From Beroe forskalii (lineage: Eukaryota > Ctenophora > Nuda > Beroida > Beroidae), in NCBI GenBank assembly GCA_011033025.1, contig WFMF01000330.1:124001-188000 (forward strand): a DNA stretch of 64,000 nucleotides. Direction: 5' to 3'. Shown here one piece after another: positions 12,560 through 23,774 of this stretch. Both the position numbers and the translations under genes were made by a program. The notes beneath the pieces were generated by a model that did not search any database, had not been told where the DNA came from, and was given only the letters and a program-made list of their open reading frames with translations. Positions within the stretch are counted from its first letter, which is position 1. Every line of letters starts with the position of its first letter.

Positions 12560-13060
12560 ACAATTTTGTTCAAAATTGCCATCGAAGATGTCTGTACCAT
12601 AAATTGCCATTGAGAATGTCGAGATACGAGCACCTGGATTCAACCAGTGTAACAGGTGTTTAACCATTAAATGATAAAAATTTGGCCGTGATTCCGCTTT
12701 AACTATGCAAGAATACTTTTGTCACCCAAAAATCATTGGAATGGTTCAAATTTTCAAGAATGGAAATTTTTATGGCCAAGTGCAGTGGTGACACGCAACT
12801 AATCGTGTAATGTCGTATATGGTGTCAACGTCACAATAGCTGACGTAATGGAATTTCAGACACGTCATCTTACCAAAGTGGTGTCAACGTCACAATACGT
12901 GACGTACTGGAATGCTAGACACGCAGTCTTACGAAAGTGGTGTCAACGTCACAATACGTGGCGCGCAGTCTGACGTAAAGGAATGTGGGGCACGACGCAG
13001 TGTGACGTAAAGTGGTGTCAGTTGCTGCCTTATAAAGGGCTGCACACGTTTAAGTCATCA
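12560..13060 (+). promoter_or_regulatory. CRE-like/TATA leader element, copy B
   Basis: Inside an intron of the minus-strand coiled-coil gene but oriented plus. Three roughly 58-bp units carry GTGGTGTCAACGTCACAATA followed by TGACGTA boxes (about 12820-13015), then a TATA box (CCTTATAAAGGGCTG near 13030) and a start-like segment running into a satellite about 45 bp downstream. It is closely similar to 37830-38330 over about 500 bp, including the AT-rich left part with AAAATTGCCAT and GCAGTGGTGAC. It looks like the promoter of a repetitive transcription unit, which is inference from motif order. Confidence 0.6.
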
Positions 13061-13061
13061 G

Positions 13062-14178
13062 TTCCGCCCACCAGTTCCAGAAGACTCCACCCCTCCAGAT
13101 GATGACTCCACCTACCAACCAGAAGACTCCACCCTTCCTCCAGATGACACGGACCAGAAGACCTCACCCTTCCTCCAGATGAAACGAACCAGAAGACCTC
13201 ACCCTTCCTCCAGATGAAACGAACCAGAAGACTCCACCCTTCCTCCAGATGACACGAACCAGAAGACTCCACCCTTCCTCCAGATGGCACGAACCAGAAG
13301 ACCTCACCCTTCCTCCAGATGAAACGAACCAGAAGACTCCACCCTTCCTCCAGTTGACACGAACCAGAAGACTCCACCCTTCCTCCAGTTGACACGAACC
13401 AGAAGACCCCCGCCCTTCCTCCAGTTGACACGATCCAGAAGACTCCACCCTTCCTCCAGATGACACGAACCAGAAGACTCCACCCTTCTCCAGATGACAC
13501 GAACCAGAAGACTCCACCCTTCCTCCAGTTGACACGAACCAGAAGACTCCACCCTTCCTCCAGATGACACGAACCAGAAGACTCCACACTTCCTCCAGAT
13601 GACACGAACCAGAAGACTCCACCCTTCTCCAGATGACACGAACCAGAAGACTCCACCCTTCCTCCAGATGACACGAACCAGAAGACTCCACCCTTCCTCC
13701 AGATGACACGAACCAGAAGACTCCACCCTTCTCCAGATGACACGAACCAGAAGACTCCACCCTTCCTCCAGTTGACACGAACCAGAAGACTCCACCCTTC
13801 TCCAGATGACACGAACCAGAAGACTCCAGATGACACGAACCAGAAGACTCCACACTTCCTCCAGATGACACGAACCAGAAGACTCCACCCTTCCTCCAGA
13901 TGACACGAACCAGAAGACTCCACCCTTCCTCCAGATGACACGAACCAGAAGACACCACCCTTCTCCAGATGACACGAACCAGAAGACTCCACCCTTCCTC
14001 CAGTTGACACGAACCAGAAGACTCCACCCTTCCTCCAGACAACACGAACCAGGAGACTACACCCTTCCTCCCGATGACAAGAACCAGAAGACTACACCCT
14101 TCCTCCATATGAAATGAACCAGGAGACTCCACCCTTCCTTTAGATGACACGAACCAGAAGACCCCGCCCTTCCTTTGG
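13062..14178. repeat. 1.1-kb satellite, 35-bp CCAGAAGACTCCACCCTTCC unit
   Basis: About 30 tandem copies of a 35-bp unit, CCAGAAGACTCCACCCTTCC plus TCCAGATGACACGAA, with 34-bp variants and a few shortened copies. Because 35 is not a multiple of three and the unit lacks stops on the minus strand, all three minus frames stay open for 220-330 codons and read as a cycling [19 protein letters not shown]-type peptide. I treat these as satellite artefacts, not genes. The same satellite follows the matching leader at 38335-38985. Confidence 0.95.
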
Positions 14179-14180
14179 GA

Positions 14181-14380
14181 AGTCCCTACTCTCGAATATG
14201 GTCGAGGTCTTCAGACTATCAAGATGAAACATTTGTGATGCTGTATATCTGACGGGTCTGTAAGAAGGATCCAGCCAAACCCTCTGTCCCATGAGTCAAA
14301 TATACCTGCTCACAGCGTTGGCAACGGTATGAATCAACTTGGTAGTCTGAAGACCCCGCCCATATTCGAGTGAAGGTACT
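14181..14380. mobile_element. 200-bp MITE, copy 1
   Basis: Inverted ends AGTCCCTACTCTCGAATATG on the left and the complement of AGTACCTTCACTCGAATATG on the right, each followed by a GGTCTTCAGACTA segment. It abuts the satellite exactly as the copy at 38989-39188 does, so leader, satellite and MITE appear to have been copied together. Third copy at 14671-14848. No coding capacity. Confidence 0.8.
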
Positions 14381-14670
14381 TACTTCTGGTTTGTATCATC
14401 GTGGAAGATGGAGGGATGAAAGTGGTACTTTAGTTTGATACATTCCTAAAACGACCGTAATTCCATGGCAAAAATGAAGAGGAAATCCATGGCAAAAATG
14501 AAGAGAAGTTAATTGCGATAAGTACGGAGCGTGTCATATAATAAACGTAACAACGCCAAAAATTTGAGGTGTCTGCCTCAAGAAATGCTTCAGTTATAAA
14601 CAAAAACGCCATATGTTAGCTAAAAATTTCAGTCAAAAATGTTAGCTACTCCAGGATCATGAAACCGGAA
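14381..14670. repeat. Fragment related to the fold-back element at 36179-36902
   Basis: Contains GTCATATAATAAACGTAACA, CCAAAAATTTGAGGTGTCTG and GTTAGCTACTCCAGGATCAT, which match in order pieces of the long fold-back element at 36179-36902 (GTCATAATAAACGTTACA, CCAAAAATTTGAAGTGTCTA, GTAGCTAACATTTTTGAC region). It looks like a decayed copy lying between two 200-bp MITEs. Confidence 0.55.
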
Positions 14671-14848
14671 GATTCCTACTCTCGAATCTTCAGACTATCA
14701 AGTTTGTGATGCTGTTTATCTGACGTGTCTGACAGGAGTACAAATCGTCAGTCCCATGAGTCAGATACACCTGCTTAAAGCGTCGACTGCTTTAATATGA
14801 TTCACATTGATAGTCTGAAGACCCCGACCAGATTCGAGTGAACTTGTA
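14671..14848. mobile_element. 200-bp MITE, diverged copy 2
   Basis: Ends TTCCTACTCTCGAATC and GATTCGAGTGAA, with internal CTTCAGACTATCAAGT, CTGTTTATCTGACG and TCCCATGAGTCAGATACACC matching the MITEs at 14181 and 38989. About 20 bp shorter and more diverged, so probably an older copy. It lies just downstream of the coiled-coil exon at 15162-14913. Confidence 0.75.
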
Positions 14849-14912
14849 TAGTTGTATAGTAAACATCCCTTCTTTTGTAAAACATTGAAAACAATATGAG
14901 GGAAGACTCACC

Positions 14913-17900
14913 TTGATCTGTTCGGCATGAAGCTTCTGATTTGCCTCATACAACTTGTCCTGAACATCCTTGTAAAGGTCTTCCTTCTCCTTGACCTTCG
15001 TCAGACTATCCTCCGATTTGCTCCTCAGATTCTTGTTATCCTCCTGAATTACCGTGATCCTGGTTTTCAAGTTCTCCACCTCACAGATCCGTTCCTGGCA
15101 GGATGCTTTTAGCTCGTTCAGCTGGTGTGACAGCACGTTGTTATCCGTTTTCAGGGAACCTGGAAGAGTGTTTGATGCAGTTATAAGTCAGCAGGTGTCG
15201 TGTAGTAACCGGTGTCATAACACCTATATTTTGTACAGGCCGAACTAGGTAAGTGGATATTGCGAAAAATGAGTACGGTAATGACCATTTTAAAAACTAT
15301 CGATCTATAACCATTAACCAACCTATTTCTTCGGTCATTTTCTCGTTGGAATTAGTTTTGTCAGCTAAACTGTTCTGCAAGCTCCTGAGTTCGTGTTCCA
15401 TCTTCCCAAGCTCCTCACGGGCACCCTCCAACTTTTTCTTCAAAACCTGGAATATTGTTGCTTAAGACAAAACCTGAAAATGTTTTAATAGGACTATTCA
15501 TAATATTGTTTAGCAAATCAAAACTTAACATTTGCTTAACATTTGCTTACTTCGTGTTTATTTTCGTTGTTCTTCATATCATTTTTCATGTTCCTGATTT
15601 CATCTTTAAAGACATCTCTCTGCTTGCCCATCTCTCTGTAATTCAAGGCATTAGCCAATTAAAATGAAACCGAAAATCAAATTGTTTTACGATAACATTC
15701 CTAAGCGGACAAGAGGTCGATAACATATTAGATAAATGTCTCATACGTAGTTCAAGACTATATTTTTGGATATCTAAAAACCTAAATCAGTTAGAATATA
15801 ATACACTTCCACAAATCCTTTATAAGGAACAATAGAAATGAATCGTCCCAGGCAAACTCACATCTCGATCTCATTCTTTGCAGCTATAAGAGCAGCCTTT
15901 TCCTCGTTAATTCGTTCGAACCGTTCTGTTTCCCGACCTTTATCCTCCTCAAGCTGAAATAGACGTGTATTCAGTGAACCAGGACAACTTTAAATCATCA
16001 TACTTCAGAGAATAGGACTTTCAAGGAGGTGATTATTACCCAAAAGGGTATCTTCTCGATAGTATTCGTCTACCTTTATTCCGCGTACATTAAAACTGGC
16101 ACAGTGATCGGTCAATCCATTGCCTCTCACGTGATCTTCTCTGCAAGCGATACCAAATGGACCAACGCCACGGTTGAATTTGACGTTGGGAACGTCAGAT
16201 TTAACCGTCTTATTGGTTATCTTACACAAAGGAGATCACGTCAGAGGCACTGGATTGACTGAGCACTGCGCCAATTTCAAATAAGCAAACTTATTCCTAC
16301 CACGGTACTGTCCATGGAAGTCCTCAAGGTGTAATCGAGAAGGGTTATAACCTGTTTTATCTTGTCCCTGAGATGTTCCGAGGTCGCTGTGAGTTGTCCC
16401 AGTTCCGTGTTTAGTGCCGCTATCTCATCCGTCTTGTCCGTACTGACGGTCTGGCCTCCTCGCTGAGCCTGCAGTGCGATTAGTGAGCGTATCAAACTGG
16501 TGTGGTTAGTGAGCGTATCAAAGAGGAGGGCCCTGATGGGGCTGTACCGTTCCCTGGGATTTACTTTACTTATCACTGCATCCCTTATGCCTACTTCTAG
16601 AGAAACTGGTGTCCTGATCGTAGAGTAGGGGTCTAGCACCCCCACCCTACTGAAGCATTCAGTGGCAACGCAACCGATCCGTGAAACTAAATAGGACTAA
16701 CAACTGATCTGGTGCAGGGTGATCGGGTGTTACAGGGTGATCGGGTGTTACAGGGTGATCTGGTGTTACAGGGTGATCTGGTGTTACAGGGTGACATAGC
16801 ACATGGTGGGGACTGTGTCAGGTGTGATAGAGATGTTTGGATGGATGAGATGGTGTGACTGATCAGGGTCTGGTAGTTCAGTAGGTCCTCCTCTTGTGAC
16901 GACAGACTGTTCCTCAATGAGGACACTTCCTTCTTGTGATCCTCCTGAAATGGATATACGTCATGTACTCATATAGGTAGGGTGAAATCAAGCACCAGAA
17001 GAGCAAAAGGGGCTAGAGTATTATCTTGAATTCTTCATTTTATAACGGGTGTAGAAGTAGGGAGAAGGTAAAGGTAGAGCAATCTATAGGCTAAATAATG
17101 GCTAGGCCCAAAACGATTGTTACTTCTACTCTACGGATATAACAGATAAAACAATGAGTAGTGGCGTTCATACGGTACTGGTACTTTTGGTAACATGAGG
17201 ATTATTACTTGAAGGCAATACCTTGAGGGTTTTATAGGAGGACTCGTGGGTAGTGGTGAGACCTGATATTTCTGTCTTGTAGTGGTCAACCACTTCTTCT
17301 ATCTTTGCCTGAGATTTGATCGTGCTATTCAAGTATTCAGCTTTAGTAAGGTAGTACATGTTTATGATTAGGTTTCAAACTTGCAGTACGCAAAAAGCAT
17401 ACATTATGATATAATTATACACAACACACGTCATATCAATCGAATTTATTTTCAAAATTCATTAAAAATGGATTTTATTAACTGCTGCTAAAAACCTTCA
17501 ACTCCTTATTTTCCACTTGAAGTCCTCTGATCTCACTGACGTATCTGCATTCCTTTCCACTCCACTTAATCTGGGCAACACATCATGTTAATAACCTCAG
17601 ACTGCATGAAGATATTATGCACCATTAATCATGATTATATAATTCCCAACAGAATGAGACGTAACGCGATGTTTAGATACGCTGTGACAAGCTACCTTTT
17701 CATTTTCCAAACTCTCGACAACGAGTTTCATCTTATACTCCGAGTCCTCGTTCTGATTCAGTGACTTGTTCAGCTCCTCACTGACACCCTCGTGCTTTGC
17801 CCTGAGCAACGAGGGGGAGGCAGGATAATCCGGTGATAATGGGATGACATGCATGAAGATTTCATGCGAAAAAGTTTTATCGGAATTCAGGAACTTGAGA

Positions 17901-18612
17901 AAATGGTGTGATTAGTGCTATCAGCCTGTGTACACGTTAACACATGTTACCCCTGACTCTTTCTGAGGAACTGACCTTTCTGCCTTAGCTGCCTCTCTAA
18001 GTTGAGATACAGTAGTCTCGAAGTGCTCAGCCTGTGCCTTGTACCTTTCCAACCTCACCAACAAGTTGCTCTTCTCACTCGACAGGTCGGATATCTTGAG
18101 TTGTTGTTCGGCGGCCTTGCATTCCAACATGTCAATCTGGAGGAATAGAAGAGTGTTCAGACAACCAACGCGAAATCATTGGTGATTTGGTCAGAACAGC
18201 TTCAAATCAAAGCTAACTTAACTTAGAATTGTTCTACCGATTTCCAACGTCAAAATACCTCCTGTTTGATGACGGAATGATAAAATGTACCTTCTTTTGG
18301 GCGAGATTCTGATTAGAAACGTGTCGGTTTTTCATGACTTCCATAGTTCGCTTCTGTTCAAGTATTTGGGATTCGAGGGTAGCTAGTTTCGTGGAGTTCT
18401 CTTTTGCATCCTCATTCAACTTCACCTAAAACGGTGTGTCTCTGATTAAATCATTAAGGAACAACCAAATATTAACGTTGTTTGAATCCTTAAATCATTT
18501 CATATCTACGATTCAGGAGGTGAATAAGACGCTACCACCATAATCAATAACATACCTTTTCAGCCTCCAAGGCATCGCACTGCTGAATCGCATCACTCAG
18601 CTCCTTCCTGAC
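14913..18612 (-). CDS. Large coiled-coil protein, middle exons
   Basis: Eleven exons recognised by coiled-coil reading frames with GT-AG edges, 5' to 3': about 18612-18557, 18426-18291, 18139-17975, 17807-17695, 17573-17497, 17342-17223, 16945-16790, 16470-16348, 15954-15863, 15638-15551, 15448-15325, then 15162-14913. Typical text is VKLNEDAKENSTKLATLESQ, ISDLSSEKSNLLVRLERYKA and LKTRITVIQEDNKNLRSKSE: Leu/Glu/Lys-rich heptads with no catalytic motif. The exon at 16945-16790 ends in a short tandem array (SPCNTR on the minus strand), so its 3' edge is uncertain. Exon edges are placed by eye and may be off by a few bases. Confidence 0.8.
16096..16275. mobile_element. 180-bp fold-back MITE
   Basis: Left arm CTGGCACAGTGATCGGTCAA then CATTGCCTCTCACGTGATCT. 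The right arm is its complement with a few changes (AGATCACGTCAGAGGCACTG and GATTGACTGAGCACTGCGCC). About 50 bp of each arm pairs. It lies in an intron of the coiled-coil gene and has no coding capacity. Confidence 0.7.
16714..16800 (-). repeat. 18-bp tandem array at a coiled-coil exon edge
   Basis: Four to five copies of GGGTGATCGGGTGTTACA (plus strand). On the minus strand they read in frame as SPCNTR repeats continuing the exon 16945-16790. Each unit also contains CCTGTAACAC, a possible weak donor, so either the exon runs through the repeat or the splice site lies in one of the copies. Confidence 0.8.
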
Positions 18613-18654
18613 GAATTACAATTCTTATTCAACCAGCAAGAAATCATCGGAAAT

Positions 18655-18975
18655 CACAACTTTGGTGTGACCCGCACTTTCCCTCTTGACCAATTTTACC
18701 CCCCTCATAGACCCATTTAATCCCCATAACTCATGACCCATACCAATATACCATCCCCATGACCAATATCACCCCCTATGACCCATGTCACCCCCATGAC
18801 ACCCTCATGACCCATTTCACCACCAACCCATGTCAACACGTGACCCATGTCCGATCCCCTTCTGAATGAGTGAATGGCCAATGTCACCCTCACGAAACGT
18901 GTAACCCCCATGACCCAAGTCACCTCCAAAACCCTTGTCACCCCATGTAACACCCATGACCCAAGTCACCCATAT
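18655..18975. repeat. CCCATGACCCATGTCACC minisatellite, diverged array
   Basis: Degenerate tandem copies of an 18-bp CCCATGACCCATGTCACC unit in an intron of the coiled-coil gene, just downstream (minus sense) of the exon at 18612-18557. The same unit forms a cleaner array at 23775-24185 in the same gene next to another exon. Units are 18 bp, so several frames stay open and give spurious MTHVTP/GHGGDM-type peptides. Confidence 0.85.
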
Positions 18976-20082
18976 CACCCGCATGAAGCCAATAAATATC
19001 AATAGATATTCAATAGATACTCAGCCCAGCGATTTTAGGGCGATTGCTGTCCTATTTTCCGTAATTTATATGCAAATGGATAATGCTCCGTTTTCACTAA
19101 AACAACACGTGACTAACAAGTAAGCAGTGTGGGTCAGGGACGTTGTGGGCTCCGAGCACCCCGACCCTGCGGCTGCCTTGATTCATTGTTTTGGAGATTA
19201 AGCAAAGTGGTGGAAAGGCAACAGAGCTGATAACAGACTGAAGTGGCCTTGATAGGGCTGGTGGCATCACAGGCTTTCACACGGTGGGTGACAATTCTTG
19301 CAGTGCCCTGACTCCTAACCATTGATGGTTCTAAATATGCGCCGCCAGAAATGGCGAGGAAGTATTGGGAGTAGGGTGCGGTGTGTAGGTCATGACAACA
19401 CTTAACACACTTTTGATATTTATTATAGTGTAATGGGCTAACAACGGGTCATTAGCTGGGCGAGGGTATTATAGTATTATATGGTGCAACACATCGGTCT
19501 TTCGGTTCCCAAGAGAGAAAAGTTAAATTGATTGTTCGAACTTCCGTCTCCAAACATGACAGAAGTTTGAACTGAAAGAAGTTTGAATCGTTGGAACTTC
19601 CGTCGTATAAAATGCCCTGTTCCCAGGCCTTATTGACTTCCCAATAGGATATTGAACGGTTTGTGGATTTTCCAAGGTACCTGATCGGCCGGGAAACAAT
19701 CTCACTTTGTATGAGCGATTTGATTTTTACTTTGGCGCAGTTTGGGGCGACACAAGATTCTGATGAATGTTGGATATTTACTATCTTACTATGGTCGATA
19801 ATGTTCACTCAAAAATTGAAACTCGTTGGTTTAGACCAATATAATTCATTTAATACACTGCATAAAACAACCATAGCACTCTCAATTGCAAAATATATTA
19901 GGTATTTAATTCGACATACAGCGGAGCACCTGACAACTATCCTGTAGTGACAATCATTTCCGATCGCCCTAATAAGTATATTAGGTATTTAATTCAACAA
20001 GAAACCCAATTTCTTTCAAAGAACACGAAGGCAAAATACTAAAATAGTCTTATAAATCAAGCTAGTTATAGGACGAGGGAAG
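18976..20082. other. Intergenic/intronic sequence with short dispersed repeat
   Basis: No exon recognised. Contains the 59-bp deleted form (19916-19974) of the dispersed repeat at 3609-3797. The minus-strand open frame of about 118 codons near 19452-19808 has no recognisable domain or splice context. Confidence 0.45.
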
Positions 20083-21747
20083 CTACTCTGTGATACGAGA
20101 TTTCCTGGAAGAAGTCAATAAGTCCCTGTTGGGCTGCAACTTTCCCAAGACTGTTCTGAAGTACTGACTGACACCACGGCTAGCATCGCCCCTTGACACC
20201 AACACTAGTGGTGTCAGCGTGCCTGACACCAGGAAGAGCGTTGTCCCTGAGAAGTAGATGAGACCGAGCTGCAGAGAAGTGAGGTGCTTGACTGAAGTCA
20301 GGGTGAAGTAATCCCAGTACACCACCACCCAGATGAGTATGGAGGAGGTGTTGCAGAGCACGAATACCAGGGATAGGATGAGGATCGTAACAGAAGCTCG
20401 GTGGTTAGTTCTCTCTAGGGCCCTGCTCATGTCATTGTCTGAGAGAGCGGGCTTTCGAGAACGGAGGGCTTTCACCTGCGGTGAGAAAAACTTAGACTTA
20501 GTATAAAGTTTAAAACCCAGGTTCACAGTTATCTAATTCAAAGCCCTGCGAGCGGGTTATTTACGCGGCTTAATGACGATTTCATTCGAAAGTAGCTGTA
20601 ACTGAACTAAATTGTTTACCTGGATTATTGTCGAAATCACGAGCAAGATTACTGGTACAATGACAACTGGCAAAACTGAAATTAACAGCTGTTCAATGTT
20701 AAGAATGTTGTCAACTAAGACTATTTTGCTGCCATCCTTGCTAGTTTCCAACGAGTGTTTGGCCAAGGTCTTGAGGGCTGCGAATCCCATTTCAGGTTTT
20801 AGTACCAGTGATTTCACAGCATAAACTCCCTTCTCCAATCCGACCTTCTTTGCAAACCAAACAATGTCCCCGATTGCAAGCCCCATCCAAATTCCAGTGT
20901 ATATGACAATGCTGCATAGCAAGTGAGATCGTTTTACCCTGTAAAATGGAAGGACGATGTTAATGGCCCTGACAATACAGAGCATCAGATTGACAAAGGT
21001 ACTGACCCTTATGGCGACCCCCACTATGACATAGCTCACTGCAGCCAGGTATCCTATGATGTGCTCCTTTGTAAAAACTCTGGCAATGAATATGGTGCTT
21101 TGTAAGGCTATGCCTATTCCAAGGGTTCCATCGTTCACGGCGTTGATGAAGTAAAGAAAAGGGATAACTTTATCAATAGAAGCTCTGTAGAATGATATGA
21201 TCAACCCGTTGGATAAAATGCAAGGTATTACTAGAACCATATTAACCCCAATGATTATTTTATTTAGGATCCTTTGTGAATCTGTATTTCTGTCTTTGAT
21301 TTCGTCGTTCTGGACGTCACTTCTATTCCTAGAACCTCCTGTCACCAAGTATCTAATTGTAATGCGTTCAGAAGTAGTATTTTGTCCCTGCATATAGAAT
21401 CCTGGTGAATCCTTCGATGATGGTCCTTGGGGTAAATTTTGTTCAATTCCAGGTCCCTCTTCAGGTCCCTCTTCACTGTATATTCCTGTACTGACTTTAC
21501 CCCAGGGGGGTAAAGTCCGAATAGGAATATTTATTGGCGGTCCTGTCACCAAGTATGAAATCCAAGTCGTTGTGACCACTCCGTTTGTAATACGTTCAGA
21601 AGTAGTATTTTGTCCCTGCATATAGAATCCTGGTGAGTCCTTTGATGATGGTCCTTGGGGTATATTGTATTCATTTCCAGGTCCCTTTTCACTGTATATA
21701 GCGTCAAAAAGTGCTAAGACAATGATATAATTCGTTGTCTTAACCAT
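20083..21747 (-). CDS. Rhodopsin-like G-protein-coupled receptor, 506 residues, two exons
   Basis: Exon 1 is 21747-20620 and exon 2 is 20475-20083, joined in phase 0 (ATCCAG/GTAAAC donor, CACCGCAG/GTG acceptor). The protein has a hydrophobic start (TTNYIIVLALFDAIYSE, signal-like), an extended outer N terminus of about 160 residues, then seven hydrophobic segments: IIIGVNMVLVIPCILSNGLI, FLYFINAVNDGTLGIGIAL, YLAAVSYVIVGVAIRVSTFV running into LCIVRAINIVLPFY (the DRY-like position), LLCSIVIYTGIWMGLAIGDI, LLISVLPVVIVPVILLVIST, VTILILSLVFVLCNTSSILI and LIYFSGTTLFLVSGTL. The N terminus contains a direct duplication including PSSKDSPGFYMQGQNTTSER with Asn glycosylation sites. The ligand is unknown. 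The gene lies on the same strand within an intron of the coiled-coil gene and looks intact. Confidence 0.85.
21370..21720 (-). repeat. In-gene duplication in the GPCR N terminus
   Basis: Two nearly identical segments about 240 bp apart (about 21355-21480 and 21590-21700). Both include AGTAGTATTTTGTCCCTGCA and GATGGTCCTTGGGGTA on the plus strand and give two copies of the SSKDSPGFYMQGQNTTSERI peptide. The high identity suggests a recent tandem duplication within the coding sequence that kept the frame. Confidence 0.85.
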
Positions 21748-22528
21748 TTCTTCATATTTTCATCTTGGTTTTCTTGATTTCTTTGATTACTTACATATTA
21801 GGTCTGGGAGTAAAAGCTCATCAAAAGGATTTATAATTCCATCATACTTCCATGGGAAATGTGAAATTCTAATTTATGTGAGTTGTTTATTCTATAGAAC
21901 CCTCTGACGTTTTCATGTGGGTCTATAATATATAGACACTTGCATGATCGGGTCCATATTGGTCTATTTAAGTGTAATCCTTCGACTTCGTCTCGGGATT
22001 ACACAAAGAATGAAAAGTAAAACTCGTGCGCTGTGCGCACTAGTATCATTCTATCAGATAGAATCCGCTGCACGGGTTCTATCTGAAATAGATCCCTTCG
22101 TGCACCGTGTCTATGTATTTTTCAGAAACCAAATTTACGAATATTCAAAATGAATAGACTGGCAACATAGACTAATGGGCAATATTAAATCATTTTAATT
22201 TTTTGCATCATTCAAATGGAAAGAAAATTTGAAATATACTAAGATACTAGAGTTAAATTTTATTATGTGCACAGCGTGACCACAGGACAAAAGCGAACAG
22301 GAACACCACAAATTACTGAGTGAAAGTTCAACTAAGTTGAAGGATAGAAGGATGGAAGTAAGATGGATGTTGCAACGTTTGGATGATGGATAACATCACG
22401 TGATTAGCATATGTATGGAGGGTGATCGCCGTTCTATTCATCATCAATTTTGCTCAATTACTCTTGGCTTTACTCTTGTCTGCACTCTGCATTATAATCA
22501 ATGCCAATAAAGCGTGAGCGATACTTTA
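21748..22528. other. GPCR upstream region, no gene recognised
   Basis: About 780 bp upstream of the GPCR start. It contains a small imperfect inverted repeat (around 22035-22110, CTAGTATCATTCTATCAGAT and ATCTGAAATAGATC). No exon of the coiled-coil gene is recognised here. Confidence 0.4.
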
Positions 22529-23043
22529 CAGGGTGTTTCAAGACTCGTGTCCAGATTTTGAAGGACCACAATTTTCAGACTAAGAAAGGAGACAGGTTCA
22601 TTGATTGTGTTTGAATTGTTGTCATTATGTCACAATTAAGGTTAGTAAACTCAGATTTGACTAATACTTTAATAGTTTCTCGAACCATGCTCCCTTTCTT
22701 GAGAGCAAGTTTTGCACTCTTGGAAGCATGCTATCCATAGCCGATTTCACCAGTGTATCGAGACTGAGCTTCCTCACCTCCCGTCTTATGTTCTCTTTCA
22801 AGTCTTTCAGCTGCCCAGTTGTTCTGGGGATTGGGTCGGAGTAAACAAGCTCTTTCAGGTAACACTGGGGTGCACTTACTACGAAGCATCCAGCTTAGTA
22901 GTTAGCTGTTTTGATATTCTCAGCCTTCCCATGGCCATATTCAAAAAATAGGGCCTGAAAACCCCGTTATGACTGAGACCAATCCAAACTTAGTCTGAAA
23001 ATTGTGGTTATTCAAAATCTGGACACAAGTCTAAAACACCCTG
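22529..23043. mobile_element. Deleted mariner/IS630-type DNA transposon
   Basis: 515-bp element with about 56-bp inverted ends starting CAGGGTGTTTCAAGACTCGT on the left and CAGGGTGTTTTAGACTTGTG on the right (complement). It is flanked by TA at 22527-22528 and 23044-23045, the target duplication of the Tc1/mariner/IS630 superfamily. The interior keeps only the 3' end of the transposase gene (22880-22661, minus), so this is a non-autonomous internal deletion product. Ends differ by a handful of bases, so it is moderately old. Confidence 0.92.
22661..22880 (-). pseudogene. Transposase C-terminal remnant (mariner/IS630 type)
   Basis: Minus-strand frame reading YLKELVYSDPIPRTTGQLKD, then a Lys/Arg-rich stretch and ending AWFEKLLKY before TAG at 22663-22661. 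The WGYLKxxVYxxxPxTxxELK-like block is typical of the region after the last catalytic Asp in IS630/mariner-type transposases. The catalytic part has been deleted, leaving only about 70 residues. Confidence 0.85.
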
Positions 23044-23770
23044 TATTTAGCATAATAAAAGCTAATTGTAAATTATCCTTGCGGTAAGGCATACTAAGTA
23101 AACAAAGTTTTTGAGTAAACAAAGTTTTTTATTGATCTCCACAACTTACAATCAAAAACACTGCGGAGGTAATTTTTCTTCTGTATATATTGAAACGTCT
23201 TTGTACTTTAAATCGTTGTAAGTATCAGCTGTTAGGGGGAGAGGGTTAATGAGATGGTTAAAACCTCAGTTAGACCCGTTAGAGCGGTGTGATTGGTAAC
23301 TTCTAACTAGGTAGCTTGTTAATCCACGGTTAATGGGTCAGGTTTCCTTCCCTTGCAGGGGCTTCTGCCACACAGTCCCCTACAAAACACACCGCCATTG
23401 CTGCATGTCGAATTTCACCAATTCGAGCACAGGACTCGTAGGACTTACACACCGGTTGTTCAAGTCATGACGTGCTATGGGAAAACATTCTGCAACGTTA
23501 CAGCTTGTGTATCCCGCAGGGCGGCATCGCACGAGGCGATGTTTCACCATACCATCTCCCTGGCGACTGGCAGAACAGTGGACACTGGACATGTTTGACC
23601 AGTCCTGGCACCTTGTGGCTTAGTAAAACTTGCTGCACCTCTTATATAGCACTACAACATCACTGTCACAGGCTCTGAAGTCTGAACAGGTTGAGGTGCT
23701 TTTTGACAATTCACAGGCAGGTTTTGGACGGGTTTACAATAGATTTTGAAAAAGATTTTCCATCTTTTTT
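23044..23770. other. Intronic sequence, no exon recognised
   Basis: Sequence between the mariner remnant and the minisatellite at 23775. Short open frames overlap on both strands (23353-23678) but have no recognisable motif and no convincing splice context. Confidence 0.4.
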
Positions 23771-23774
23771 TCTA

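Noticed and set aside
13030-14150. Three long overlapping minus-strand open frames (220-330 codons)
   Set aside because: They are the same 35-bp satellite read in three frames; no start context, domain or splice support.
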